Assembly: GCF_012427705.1 (NCBI RefSeq)
Contig: NZ_CP048602.1
Coordinates: 3,658,001 to 3,722,000, forward strand
Direction of reading: 5' to 3'
Length of the DNA stretch: 64,000 nucleotides
From: Vreelandella piezotolerans
GTDB lineage: Bacteria; Pseudomonadota; Gammaproteobacteria; Pseudomonadales; Halomonadaceae
Part shown: positions 8,336-17,779 of the stretch, in pieces
How positions within the stretch are numbered: the stretch's first letter is position 1
Layout: each line of letters opens with the position of its first letter
Made by a program: the position numbers and the translations under genes
Notes under the pieces: generated by a model
What the model was told of the DNA's origin: nothing
What the model saw: the letters and a program-made list of their open reading frames with translations, nothing else
The model's database searches: none

Positions 8336-9112
8336 ATGAGCAAGTTTGCCCTGGAAGAAGTGCTAAGCGTTCACCACTGGAACGATACCCTGTTCAGCTT
8401 CCGCACCACTCGCGAGCGCAGCCTGCGCTTCAAGAACGGCCAGTTCGTTATGATCGGCTTGGAAGTGGACGGCAAACCGCTGATGCGCGCGTACTCCATC
8501 GCCAGCCCCAACTACGAAGATCACCTGGAATTCTTCAGCATCAAGGTGCCGGATGGCCCGCTCACCTCGCGCCTGCAGCACCTGCAGGTAGGCGACCAGA
8601 TCATGGTCAGCCGCAAGCCGACCGGCACGCTGGTGTGCGACGACCTGCTGCCAGGTCGTAACCTCTACATGCTCTCGACCGGCACCGGCTTGGCGCCGTT
8701 CATGAGCCTGATTCAGGACCCGGAAGTCTACGAGCGCTTCGAGAAAGTCGTGCTGGTACACGGCGTGCGCGAAGTCTCCGAGCTGGCCTACGCCGACTTC
8801 ATCACCAAAGAGCTGCCCGCCCACGAGTACCTGGGCGAGGAGATCGCCGAGAAGCTGGTGTACTACCCCACGGTGACTCGCGAAGAGTTTCACACCATGG
8901 GTCGCCTGACCGACCATATTCGCACCGGCAAGCTGTTCGAAGACACCGGCCTACCGCCCATCGACCCGCGCCAAGACCGCGCGATGATTTGCGGCAGCCC
9001 GGCGATGCTGGACGACACCAGCGCCCTGCTCGATGAGCTGGGCCTGAACATCTCCCCGCGTATGGGCGAGCCGGGCGACTACGTCATCGAACGCGCCTTC
9101 GTTGAGAAGTGA
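8336..9112 (+). CDS. fpr: Ferredoxin--NADP reductase
   Basis: This 258-residue FAD enzyme moves electrons between NADPH and ferredoxin/flavodoxin. Visible motifs are the FAD-binding RAYSIASP (about residue 50), the NADP pyrophosphate loop LSTGTGLAPFMSL near 115, and MICGSPAMLDDT near 220. The terminus is YVIERAFVEK, typical of subclass-I bacterial Fpr. Length equals the usual 258. ATG 8336 is chosen over GTG 8330 because GGAGG at 8324 sits 7 nt before the ATG. It is divergent from a finR-like regulator. Confidence 0.93.
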   Translation: MSKFALEEVLSVHHWNDTLFSFRTTRERSLRFKNGQFVMIGLEVDGKPLMRAYSIASPNYEDHLEFFSIKVPDGPLTSRLQHLQVGDQIMVSRKPTGTLVCDDLLPGRNLYMLSTGTGLAPFMSLIQDPEVYERFEKVVLVHGVREVSELAYADFITKELPAHEYLGEEIAEKLVYYPTVTREEFHTMGRLTDHIRTGKLFEDTGLPPIDPRQDRAMICGSPAMLDDTSALLDELGLNISPRMGEPGDYVIERAFVEK

Positions 9113-9121
9113 GCCCCGTTC

Positions 9122-9149
9122 GAAGGGTGAAGGGTGAAGGGTGAAGGGT
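9122..9149. repeat. Four tandem copies of GAAGGGT
   Basis: A 7-bp unit is repeated four times without error just after the fpr stop codon. The role is unknown; it is likely slippage-prone. Confidence 0.85.
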
Positions 9150-9189
9150 GAATAGAAAATTGTAGCCCGTGTCATCGTCGCCTTATGCA

Positions 9190-9224
9190 CAAAGCCCCTG
9201 TGGATATTATCCACAGGGGCTTTG
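9190..9224. terminator. Long perfect hairpin, probable bidirectional terminator
   Basis: There are 17 bp of perfect complementarity (CAAAGCCCCTGTGGATA with its reverse complement) around a single T at 9207. It sits between the convergent fpr and PII genes. The U-rich part of the tail is short (CTTTG), so termination is likely but not proven. Confidence 0.6.
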
Positions 9225-9269
9225 TCGATTCAGCGCGACTCACTGTTCACGCCTTACCATTCACCGTGG

Positions 9270-9638
<369 letters not shown>

Positions 9639-9688
9639 TCATGCAGACAGCGTTATTAACCGATTGTCATAACCATCGAGGTTAGCGG

Positions 9689-9704
9689 GGCGCTCACGTA
9701 GCCA
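9689..9704 (-). promoter_or_regulatory. Possible sigma-54 site before the downstream PII gene
   Basis: On the minus strand TGGCTACGTGAGCGCC has the GG-N10-GC spacing of sigma-54 promoters and a TGGC element, but the -12 element is otherwise poor. It lies 81 bp before the PII start. Confidence 0.3.
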
Positions 9705-9809
9705 AGCCCGTTACCCAGTCGATTAAGCATACACCGCCAAGGGCGGAGAATAAAAAATCCGAACGTCACTAGTTCATAACCTTCGACGTACCGCATATCC
9801 ATCAACGAC

Positions 9810-9835
9810 AAAAAGGCCTCCCACTCGGGGAGGCC
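9810..9835 (-). terminator. Rho-independent terminator of amtB
   Basis: Read on the minus strand: GGCCTCC, a 7-nt loop, GGAGGCC, then TTTTT. It lies 37 bp after the amtB stop codon. Confidence 0.85.
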
Positions 9836-9871
9836 ACAAGGAGCACGCCAGCTCACATGATTAGCGCAAGC

Positions 9872-11119
9872 TTATTTCTTGACGCTAAACTCGGGGTAGG
9901 CTTCCAGACCGCATTCAGCGATATCGACGCCTTCATACTCTTCTTCTTCGCTCACGCGAATGCCCATGACCGCTTTCAGCACCAGCCATACCACAAGGCT
10001 TGCGATGAAGACCCAGCCAAAGATGCCCACAATACCGATTAACTGCGCACCGAAAGAGGCATCGCCATTGGTGAGCGGCACAGCCAGCACGCCCCAGATA
10101 CCGACCACACCGTGCACGGAGATCGCACCCACCGGATCGTCCAGCTTCAGCTTGTCCAGCGTGACGATCGCAGCGACGACGATCAGGCCACCCACCGCAC
10201 CGATGATGGCGGCACCCAGCGCCGAAGGAGAGAGCGGATCCGCAGTGATGGCGACCAGGCCAGCCAGCGCACCGTTCAGCGCCATGGTGAGATCTGCTTT
10301 ACGGAACCACAGTTTAGCCAGCACCAGAGCGGCAATCACACCGCCTGCTGCCGCAGCGTTCGTGTTGACGAATACTTGCGCAACGTTGTTGGCAGAGCCG
10401 ATATCGGACATTTTCAGCTCGGAACCACCGTTGAAGCCGAACCAGCCCATCCATAGGATGAAGGTACCCAACGTGGCCAGCGGCATGTTGGCACCGGGAA
10501 TTGCATGGATAGAGCCGTCTTTACCGTACTTGCCTTTACGCGGGCCCAGGACGAGCACACCTGCCAGCGCGGCGGCCGCACCCGCCATGTGGACGATGCC
10601 AGAACCGGCATAGTCAGAGTAACCCACTTCGGACAGCCAGCCGCCGCCCCAGGTCCAGTAGCCCGACACCGGGTAGATGAACGCCGTCATCACCACGGCG
10701 AAAGCCAGGAAGGCCCACAGCTTCATACGCTCGGCAACCGCACCCGAGACAATCGACATGGCGGTGGCAACGAACACCACCTGGAAGAAGAAGTCAGAAC
10801 GCATGGAGTAGTAAGGCGCATCGTCGCCACCGGCCAGCACCGCATCGACGCTGTTCTCGGTACCGATCAAGAAGCCCAAGTTCGGCAAGAAACCGCCTGC
10901 GCTGCTGGAGTACATGATGTAATAACCCACCAGCAGGTACATGGTGCAAGCAATCGCAAACAGCGCGATGTTTTTGGTCAGAATTTCGGCGGTATTCTTG
11001 GAGCGAACCAAGCCCGCTTCCAGCATCGCGAAGCCAGCGGCCATCCACATGACCAGCACGCCGCAGATCAAGAAATAGAACGTATCGAGCGCATAGCTCA
11101 AATCAGCTAACTCATTCAT
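9872..11119 (-). CDS. amtB: Ammonium transporter
   Basis: This 415-residue membrane protein has about eleven hydrophobic helices. It begins directly with the first helix (ALDTFYFLICGVLVMWMAAG) without a cleavable signal. Amt signatures are GLVRSKN, the pore segment DYAGSGIVHMAGAAAAL with the first twin His, and VHGVVGIWGV with the second. It conducts ammonium/ammonia and is blocked by deuridylylated GlnK when nitrogen is plentiful. It is co-oriented with a PII gene upstream (87 bp gap), which fits a glnK-amtB operon; a terminator follows. Confidence 0.93.
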   Translation of the reverse strand: MNELADLSYALDTFYFLICGVLVMWMAAGFAMLEAGLVRSKNTAEILTKNIALFAIACTMYLLVGYYIMYSSSAGGFLPNLGFLIGTENSVDAVLAGGDDAPYYSMRSDFFFQVVFVATAMSIVSGAVAERMKLWAFLAFAVVMTAFIYPVSGYWTWGGGWLSEVGYSDYAGSGIVHMAGAAAALAGVLVLGPRKGKYGKDGSIHAIPGANMPLATLGTFILWMGWFGFNGGSELKMSDIGSANNVAQVFVNTNAAAAGGVIAALVLAKLWFRKADLTMALNGALAGLVAITADPLSPSALGAAIIGAVGGLIVVAAIVTLDKLKLDDPVGAISVHGVVGIWGVLAVPLTNGDASFGAQLIGIVGIFGWVFIASLVVWLVLKAVMGIRVSEEEEYEGVDIAECGLEAYPEFSVKK

Positions 11120-11206
11120 GAGGTGTTCCCCGTTGGTACTTAAGAAGAGGTACTTGGAAGATGTACGTGGCAGCGTGGCGACATCATCAGCCGCCCAGCA
11201 TTACCC

Positions 11207-11903
<697 letters not shown>

Positions 11904-12260
11904 ATGGCGCCCCAAGATCGCATTAGCCGCTTAGCCCAGCAGATCGGCGACCGTCTGCAGAATGCGTCGCAAGCCCCGGAAGATATTCAAAAAGGTGTCC
12001 AGCAGGTGGTACGCGGCGCCTTTGACCGCCTGGAGCTGGTATCGCGGGAAGATTTCGATATTTTGATGGATGTGCTGCAGCGCACGCGCTCGCGGGTTGA
12101 AGCCTTAGAGCGCCAAGTGGCCAGCCTGGAAGCGGCCGTAGAAGCCTCTAGCAACACCGCGTCCACGCCCGTAGAAGCCGAAGTGCCGCCCGCCCCTGTG
12201 CAACCCTCCGGGACGACGAAATCAACGTCCGATAAACCGTCCACTGGCGATACTGAGTAA
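11904..12260 (+). CDS. ubiK: Ubiquinone biosynthesis accessory factor UbiK (YqiC/BMFP family)
   Basis: This 118-residue protein begins with an amphipathic N-terminal helix (RISRLAQQIGDRL). It has a trimeric coiled coil near residues 50-85 (EDFDILMDVLQRTRSRVEALERQV region) and an acidic, proline-rich tail. UbiK helps UbiJ and the ubiquinone hydroxylases work in the cytosolic lipid-binding complex. Length is slightly above the E. coli protein because of the tail. AAGGAGAG precedes the ATG. Confidence 0.85.
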   Translation: MAPQDRISRLAQQIGDRLQNASQAPEDIQKGVQQVVRGAFDRLELVSREDFDILMDVLQRTRSRVEALERQVASLEAAVEASSNTASTPVEAEVPPAPVQPSGTTKSTSDKPSTGDTE

Positions 12261-12280
12261 GCCGCCGTTGTGCTCAGAAT

Positions 12281-12300
12281 GGGGCAGGCTGAGCTGCCCC
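12281..12300. terminator. Hairpin after ubiK
   Basis: GGGGCAG - 6 nt - CTGCCCC, with no T-run on the plus strand. It is a weak terminator candidate. Confidence 0.35.
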
Positions 12301-12312
12301 AAATTAGCGAAC

Positions 12313-12331
12313 AAGAATCACTATCATTGAC
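12313..12331. promoter_or_regulatory. Probable Fur box before the AraC-type regulator
   Basis: Read on the minus strand, GTCAATGATAGTGATTCTT aligns with the 19-bp Fur consensus GATAATGATAATCATTATC (AATGATA then ATT core). It sits 64 bp before the proposed regulator start and near a siderophore receptor gene. Confidence 0.5.
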
Positions 12332-12394
12332 TCCCGTCGCGATAGTGCTATCGTGCGTTGATTGGCTGCCTCATTCACGATAGCGACGGCTCAG

Positions 12395-13330
12395 ATGCCC
12401 CCGCAGGAACGCCTCATCACGCCCGAAATCACCCACCGCTCACTGGTCCAGCTTGGCCAACGATTTGGCATTCACTACCGCGTGGACGGCACCCCTTTAC
12501 AGCACCAGCCGGTCGCGCTGGGCCATGTGCACGATGTTGGCTTACCCCAAGGGCTGCACCTAACGCTGTCTAACCTGCAAGTAGAGCGCGGCTATACCTC
12601 CACGTCTTACCAAAGCGTCCCCTGGTTCTTTAGCATTATTTTGGAAGGCACGATTCAACTACAAATAGGCCAGCAGCACCTGCAGCTAGGTGCCGGGGAG
12701 GGAGTGTGCGCTCACTTTGATGCCCACCACCCGCTAACGGTGCACCAACCGGCTCAGCCGCGCCTGAGTACCGTGAATATTGCGGTGCGTAAGACCGCAC
12801 CGTTAGGGCTTCCCGCTCCCGGCAGCCAACCGGCCTTGCACCGTTGGCGGCTGCCGAGTGCCTTACACCAGCACCTTTGCACCATAAGTGAGCAACCACC
12901 CACCACCTGGCGCCAGCCCCTCGTGTGGCAAGGTCTCGCGATACAACTGATTGGCCTGGGACTACCGGAAACGACGCCCGCACTCCCCAAGCATCACGGC
13001 CTCTCCACCCGAGACAGACGCCGCCTAGCAGCGCTGCACGCGCGCATCACTCAGCATCCCGCCGAGCCCTATAGCCTCGCGGCTCTAGCCAAAGAGGCCG
13101 CCATGAGCGCCAGCAGCCTGCGGCAGAAATTTCGTGCCTACTACGGCTGCACACTGTTCGACTACATTCGCCAAGCGCGCCTGGAGCAGGCGCACGCATC
13201 GTTGCGCCAAGGCCACAGCGTTCAACACACGGCCCACCGCTGCGGTTACCGCCATGCCAGCAATTTTTCGAGCGCCTTTAAGCGCCACTTCGGTGTTTCC
13301 CCTCACGAGCTTCAACGAGACAAGCCATAA
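12395..13330 (+). CDS. AraC family transcriptional regulator (siderophore-uptake type)
   Basis: This 311-residue protein has two C-terminal helix-turn-helix units (EPYSLAALAKEAAMSASSLRQKF, then a second around HTAHRCGYRHASNFSSAFKRHFG) and an N-terminal cupin-like sensing half. It resembles PchR-type activators that respond to an iron-siderophore complex and switch on the cognate receptor. The TonB receptor gene follows 137 bp downstream. The start at ATG 12395 is a choice; an in-frame TTG at 12362 also exists. A Fur-like site lies just upstream. Confidence 0.82.
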   Translation: MPPQERLITPEITHRSLVQLGQRFGIHYRVDGTPLQHQPVALGHVHDVGLPQGLHLTLSNLQVERGYTSTSYQSVPWFFSIILEGTIQLQIGQQHLQLGAGEGVCAHFDAHHPLTVHQPAQPRLSTVNIAVRKTAPLGLPAPGSQPALHRWRLPSALHQHLCTISEQPPTTWRQPLVWQGLAIQLIGLGLPETTPALPKHHGLSTRDRRRLAALHARITQHPAEPYSLAALAKEAAMSASSLRQKFRAYYGCTLFDYIRQARLEQAHASLRQGHSVQHTAHRCGYRHASNFSSAFKRHFGVSPHELQRDKP

Positions 13331-13413
13331 GCCATCGTTCCCTTGATGCGATCACTTATGACAGCGCGCATAGCTGGCTTGGCACAACGCATACCTTTAC
13401 GATGCCATAAAAA

Positions 13414-13432
13414 GTAATAATTCTCATTGCTT
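13414..13432. promoter_or_regulatory. Probable Fur box before the siderophore receptor
   Basis: GTAATAATTCTCATTGCTT matches the Fur consensus in its AT-AATTCTCATT core. It lies about 36 bp before the receptor ATG, where Fur-Fe would block transcription. Confidence 0.5.
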
Positions 13433-13467
13433 AATAAAACTGATTCCACTTCCTCTCAGGATCACTT

Positions 13468-15564
13468 ATGGCCTCCCCCCATCGTCCGTTCTTATTGGCT
13501 CCACTCACTAGCACGCTGCTGATGGTGCTGATGTCACCCGTGGCGGCACAAACCAGCACGCCCTTGGCCACGGTTACCGTGACGGCTCAACAAGCAGCCA
13601 CCAAAGTCGCCACGCCTTTTATTGAAACGCCGCAGAGCGTCTCAACCATCACCGACACGCAGGTGACACAGCGCGGTGTCACCACGGTGCAACGCGCTAC
13701 CGACTACACGCCCGGCGTGTACAGCAATCAAATAGGGGCTTCCAACCGTTTTGATTACCTGGTGCTGCGCGGCTTCTCCGATGGCAGCTTGAGCAACACC
13801 TTTTTAGATGGTTTGAAGGTGATGGGGGACGCCAACTCCCATAGCAGCATGCGCATCGACCCCTGGTTTCTAGACAGCATCGAGGTGGTGCGCGGCCCGG
13901 CGTCCGTGCTGTATGGCCGTGCCTCACCGGGCGGCGTGGTGGCTCTTAACAGTAAACGCCCCGAGTTCGAGCCGGGCGGCGAGCTGCGCTTCAGAGTCGG
14001 CAACAATAACCAGCGCAGTGCCGCGTTCGATCTCACGGGCCCGCTGGGGGCAGAGCAGCGCGTCGCGTTTCGGCTCACCGGCATTGCCAGCGCCGCCGAT
14101 ACCCAGTTTGGCCCAGCCGAGGAGGAGCGCTACGCCATTGCGCCACGGCTGACCTGGGACATGACCGACGCTACCAGCCTCACCGTAGAAGCCTACCTGC
14201 AAGACGAACCAGAAGGCGGCTACCACTCCGGCGTACCCTATGAAGGCGCGGTGATCGCTCGCAATGGCCGCCAAATAAGCAATAACTTCTTCGATGGCGA
14301 AGCCGACTACGACGCCTATCAGCGCACCCAGCGCATGCTTGGCTATACCCTCGAACATCGCTTTAACGACCGCGTGTCCGCCCGCCAACTGCTGCGCTAT
14401 CTCAATTCAGACGTGACGCTGAATCAGGTGTACGGCTTTGGCTGGGCATCGCCGACCTCCAACGAACTGGCCCGCTACTACTCCGGCAGCGAGGAGTCGC
14501 TTCAGGCCCTGACGGTGGATAATCAGTTAGAAGCCCGACTGACCAACGGCTTCATGGAGCACACCCTGCTGCTCGGCGCGGATTACCAGCAGCGCGAGAA
14601 CGAGGTTGCTTGGCCTTCCGGCGCGTTCCCCTCGTTGGATGCCTTCAACCCGGTCTACGGTAGCGAGCCGCTGGCGTTCTACGCGCCCGTTCGGGAGAAC
14701 CACGAGCTGGAGCAAACCGGGGTCTATCTGCAGGGTCAGATCGCCATCGACCAGTGGCGCGTGACGCTGGGCGGGCGTTTTGACTGGGTCAATATCGACA
14801 ACACCAACCGCGACAGCGGCGCTACCAGCGCGCTCAGCGACACCCAGTTTAGCGGCCGCGCCGGGGTGGTGTACCTGTTCGATAACGGCATCGCACCCTA
14901 TGCCAGCTACTCGACGGCCTTTACCCCCACCAGCTTTGTGGATGCCAACGGCGACCTGCTTTCTCCCATGGAAGGCGCGCAGTGGGAAACCGGCGTGAAA
15001 TACCAGCCCAACGAACAGCAGCAGTACAGCGCAGCGCTGTTCCACATCAGCCAGGAGAACGTGGCGACCAAAGAGCAGCCTACCGACCCCTACCGCGCTG
15101 TAGGCGAGATCGAGTCGCAAGGTATCGAACTGGAAGCCCAAACGCAGCTCACCGAGGCGCTCTCGCTTCAGGCGGGCTACAGCTTTACCGATATTACCTA
15201 CGCCAAAAGCGACGACGGCAACCAGGGCAATCACGCTATTTATTCACCCCGCCACCAAGTGCAGCTCTGGGGCCACTATGCCGTACAGGAAGGCTGGCTG
15301 AGCGGTGTGGATGTTGGCGTAGGCGTGCGCCACTACGCTGACATTGCCGCCGACCGCGCCAACACCGCCACGGTACCGGACTACACCCTAGTTGATGCCA
15401 CGCTGGGCTACGACTGGCGCCAAGTAGGCTTGAACGGCGTCGAAACCCGCCTGAATGTGCACAATGCGTTGGACAAAGCGTACGTGGCATCGTGTAACTC
15501 ACTGGAGTACTGCTACTTCGGTGCCGAACGCGGTATCACTGCCAGCGTTCACTACCGCTTCTGA
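13468..15564 (+). CDS. TonB-dependent siderophore receptor
   Basis: This 698-residue outer-membrane receptor has a signal peptide (to about VAAQ), the TonB-box-like stretch ATVTVTAQ, and a plug domain. Plug motifs are PQSVSTITDTQV, VLRGF, DGLKV, RIDPWFLDSIEVVRGPASVLYGRASPGGVV-type sequence. A 22-strand barrel follows and ends in SVHYRF with C-terminal Phe. The plug signature is that of the FhuA/FoxA/FpvA class, so hydroxamate or mixed ferric siderophores are likely, but the ligand is unknown. Its neighbours are an AraC regulator and a periplasmic binding protein. A terminator follows at 15583-15619. Confidence 0.9.
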   Translation: MASPHRPFLLAPLTSTLLMVLMSPVAAQTSTPLATVTVTAQQAATKVATPFIETPQSVSTITDTQVTQRGVTTVQRATDYTPGVYSNQIGASNRFDYLVLRGFSDGSLSNTFLDGLKVMGDANSHSSMRIDPWFLDSIEVVRGPASVLYGRASPGGVVALNSKRPEFEPGGELRFRVGNNNQRSAAFDLTGPLGAEQRVAFRLTGIASAADTQFGPAEEERYAIAPRLTWDMTDATSLTVEAYLQDEPEGGYHSGVPYEGAVIARNGRQISNNFFDGEADYDAYQRTQRMLGYTLEHRFNDRVSARQLLRYLNSDVTLNQVYGFGWASPTSNELARYYSGSEESLQALTVDNQLEARLTNGFMEHTLLLGADYQQRENEVAWPSGAFPSLDAFNPVYGSEPLAFYAPVRENHELEQTGVYLQGQIAIDQWRVTLGGRFDWVNIDNTNRDSGATSALSDTQFSGRAGVVYLFDNGIAPYASYSTAFTPTSFVDANGDLLSPMEGAQWETGVKYQPNEQQQYSAALFHISQENVATKEQPTDPYRAVGEIESQGIELEAQTQLTEALSLQAGYSFTDITYAKSDDGNQGNHAIYSPRHQVQLWGHYAVQEGWLSGVDVGVGVRHYADIAADRANTATVPDYTLVDATLGYDWRQVGLNGVETRLNVHNALDKAYVASCNSLEYCYFGAERGITASVHYRF

Positions 15565-15582
15565 GCAGCGCCCGCCAAGCCC

Positions 15583-15630
15583 ACACCCAGGCCTCCGCAA
15601 CCTGCGCTTGCCTGGGTGTTTCTATTTGCA
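15583..15630 (+). terminator. Rho-independent terminator after the receptor gene
   Basis: The stem ACACCCAGGC / GCCTGGGTGT spans 15583-15592 and 15610-15619 and is followed by TTCTATTT. It separates the receptor from the binding-protein gene, which would then need its own promoter. Confidence 0.65.
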
Positions 15631-15682
15631 ATTGATAAATAGACTCGTTTAAATAAGGCGCTTATTGCTAGGTACTAATGCC

Positions 15683-16552
15683 ATGCGCCGTTTTCCCCGA
15701 CTGCTTATCCTGGCTCGCCACGGCCTTCTCGCGGCAAGCCTGCTGCTGTCTACCGCCAGCCACGCCCAGTGGGCCACCATCGACTGGACCATTGCTGAAA
15801 CGCTGCTAGCCATTGATGCCCCCGTGAGCGGCATTGCGCAGCAACCGGCCTACCACGACTGGGTGGGCGAGCCGCGCATTCCCGAGGGCGTGATGGATAT
15901 TGGCCTGCGCACCCAGCCCAACTTCGAGCTGCTGGCCCAATCGCCCCCCGAGCAAACGCTGCTCTCGCCCATGTTTACCGGGCTCATTCCCCGGCTGGAG
16001 AAAATCGCCCCAGTGGGCACCTTCGCCCTCTACTCAACGGGTGCGGATACGTGGCAAGAGATGCAGAGCCTCACTCGCCAACTGGGCGAGCTGACCGACC
16101 GCAACGCCGAGGCCGATGCGCTGATCGAGAACACCCAGCAGCTGATGGCCGACCTGCGTCGCCAGCGCAGCGACTCGCCCCCACTGCTGATGGTGCAGTT
16201 CATGGATGCCCGCCATGTGCGCGTGTTTGGCGAGAACAGCCTCTACAACGCCGTGCTAGAACAGCTCGAATTGCCCAACGCCTGGGATCAGCCCACCAAC
16301 GCCTGGGGATTCTCACTGGCCGGTATCGAAGCGCTGGCACGCTACCCCGATGCCACGCTGGTGGTCGTCGACCCACTCCCCGCAGGCGTGGAAGAGCAGT
16401 TGGAGGGGAGCGGCCTCTGGCAACACCTGCCGAGTGTTCAAAACGGCAACCTGCTGCGCCTGCCCCCGGTGTGGAGCTTTGGCGCGCTGCCTTCGGCACA
16501 ACGCTTTGCCCGTGAACTCACCAGCGCGCTGAATGCTGACGTTGCTGGATAG
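15683..16552 (+). CDS. Iron-siderophore ABC transporter substrate-binding protein (FhuD-like)
   Basis: This 289-residue protein has a signal peptide (MRRFPRLLI..., cleavage near SHAQ) and the bilobed class-III binding-protein layout. It has a long central helix and motifs seen in FhuD: VGEPRIPEGVMDIGLRTQPN-type N lobe, LLAQSPPEQTLLSPMF, and the C-lobe LARYPDATLVVVDPLP. It would carry the ferric siderophore to an inner-membrane FhuBC-type permease, but no permease or ATPase gene is next to it, so that part must be elsewhere. ATG 15683 is used instead of the TTG at 15665. Confidence 0.82.
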   Translation: MRRFPRLLILARHGLLAASLLLSTASHAQWATIDWTIAETLLAIDAPVSGIAQQPAYHDWVGEPRIPEGVMDIGLRTQPNFELLAQSPPEQTLLSPMFTGLIPRLEKIAPVGTFALYSTGADTWQEMQSLTRQLGELTDRNAEADALIENTQQLMADLRRQRSDSPPLLMVQFMDARHVRVFGENSLYNAVLEQLELPNAWDQPTNAWGFSLAGIEALARYPDATLVVVDPLPAGVEEQLEGSGLWQHLPSVQNGNLLRLPPVWSFGALPSAQRFARELTSALNADVAG

Positions 16553-16669
16553 TTCTTACTTCACCTGCTCCACTTCGGTAGCGCTCAACTCTTGAAATAA
16601 AGTAGGCTTAGCTAACGAACAGGCTCATTAAGCTGACTAAGTCGATGGATGACGTTGCGAGTGAGCGCC

Positions 16670-16722
16670 ATGACGCTAGCGATTGTGGCCACGCGGGCAG
16701 GCGTGGGGTTGGAAGCACCGGC
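16670..16722 (+). pseudogene. comM: 53-bp relic of the comM 5' end
   Basis: This stretch matches the first 53 bp of comM (17780-17832) with two mismatches, including the ATG, then diverges abruptly. It lies 1.1 kb upstream of the true start, with the prlF-yhaV pair between the two copies. It suggests that the toxin-antitoxin pair arrived with, or caused, a partial duplication of the comM start. Confidence 0.85.
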
Positions 16723-16750
16723 AGATCACCCCAAAGAGATCTAGTGTGAT

Positions 16751-17248
16751 TTAGTTATCGTTGTTATCTGCCGCTAAAAGTAAATGAATTCGTTCAACTT
16801 CGCTCATTGAGGCTTTCTGTAAGGCTTTCCAGCTATCCGGTGGGTTGCCACTGCTGAGCATTTTCTGAAAGACAGAGTAAGCATCATGCTTACTGCCGTA
16901 AGCGCGTTTTGTGGCGTCATCATTGACCCATGCATAAATAATGATTTTGCTCGCAGCATCGTAGCGAAAGAAAAGCCGGTACTGCTGGTAGAACTTTGCT
17001 CGTTGCCAATGAGTGTGCTCTGTGCCAAGCGCGCTCCCTTGGCGGTAGTGAGTGCCTGATGGATCCTGCGGAATATCATTCAAGGCCAGCTTCATGATCG
17101 CTGCTAGGCGCTTGGTGGCCGCCTTGTTGCGATATCCGGCAGGATCTTTCGATTGAAGATGTCTCACCTTTAAGGTGAGTACTTCGACTTGTTCCAAGAA
17201 CAACGGATGGGCATAAATCGTCCACCCATTAACCTTCAGAGGCTTCAT
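16751..17248 (-). CDS. yhaV: YhaV family toxin of a type II toxin-antitoxin system
   Basis: This 165-residue protein matches the YhaV ribonuclease family. It begins with VNGWTIYAHPLFLEQ, and a central QRAKFYQQYRLFFRY and IIIYAWVNDDATKRAYGSK carry the RelE-like fold segments that cleave RNA. E. coli YhaV is about 154 residues. Its ATG overlaps the stop of the antitoxin gene by 4 bp, the usual coupling in prlF-yhaV operons. The antitoxin is encoded first, so the pair should be autoregulated. Confidence 0.9.
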   Translation of the reverse strand: MKPLKVNGWTIYAHPLFLEQVEVLTLKVRHLQSKDPAGYRNKAATKRLAAIMKLALNDIPQDPSGTHYRQGSALGTEHTHWQRAKFYQQYRLFFRYDAASKIIIYAWVNDDATKRAYGSKHDAYSVFQKMLSSGNPPDSWKALQKASMSEVERIHLLLAADNNDN

Positions 17249-17580
17249 TCGTCGTCATCATCCTCTTCCAGCGCCTCTTCGAGGTCTACCTCAACACCTG
17301 CGGTAAGCCGTTCGGCCTCGGCAAAGCTACTGGCAGTCACCGGGCGAATATTTTCCGGATGCGCCAGAAGATCGCGCTCTAGAAAATTGAGAAAGTTGAC
17401 CATCACAGGGTCGTGCTTGGCCTCATCACTCGCCCGGGAAAGCACCACTTCTCCATCAGGACGAACGGTATAATGGATACGGTCTCGGCGCTTCAGCTTT
17501 AGCGCCCGGCGAATCGATGCCGGAACAGTCGTTTGATAGCGATCCGTCAGAGTTGAGTCGTCTTCGATAAGCGTGCTCAC
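17245..17580 (-). CDS. prlF: PrlF family antitoxin
   Basis: This 111-residue protein (same length as E. coli PrlF/SohA) has an AbrB-like swapped-hairpin DNA-binding N terminus (LTDRYQTTVPASIRRALKL) and a very acidic C-terminal tail (EALEEDDDDE) expected to block YhaV. I use GTG at 17580, behind GGAGAG, because it gives the family length; the longer frame to 17619 would cover the operator. Confidence 0.88.
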   Translation of the reverse strand: MSTLIEDDSTLTDRYQTTVPASIRRALKLKRRDRIHYTVRPDGEVVLSRASDEAKHDPVMVNFLNFLERDLLAHPENIRPVTASSFAEAERLTAGVEVDLEEALEEDDDDE

Positions 17581-17609
17581 TGTTGCTCTCCGCTTGATAG
17601 CAATGCAAA

Positions 17610-17644
17610 GGTAATGCATCCAAAGTTAATGCAAGCGCATTACC
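17610..17644 (-). promoter_or_regulatory. Putative operator of the prlF-yhaV operon
   Basis: A perfect inverted repeat GGTAATGC / GCATTACC (17610-17617 and 17637-17644) with a third TAATGC in the middle lies 30 bp before the prlF start. PrlF is known to autoregulate, so this is a likely binding site. Confidence 0.55.
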
Positions 17645-17779
17645 TCGTCAAGCCGTCTCCGCTACTTGAACCAGTTGCTTAAGCGCTACCAAAGCCTTCT
17701 TAATTACGTTAGGTTAAATACTTAAGCTAATGTAGCTTTATCCTACATTGGAGTAAGTGACAACAGCAGAGGAAAGGCG

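Noticed and set aside
9122..9149. The GAAGGGT tandem repeat as a CRISPR or regulatory array
   Set aside because: Four 7-bp units with no spacers; simple slippage sequence.
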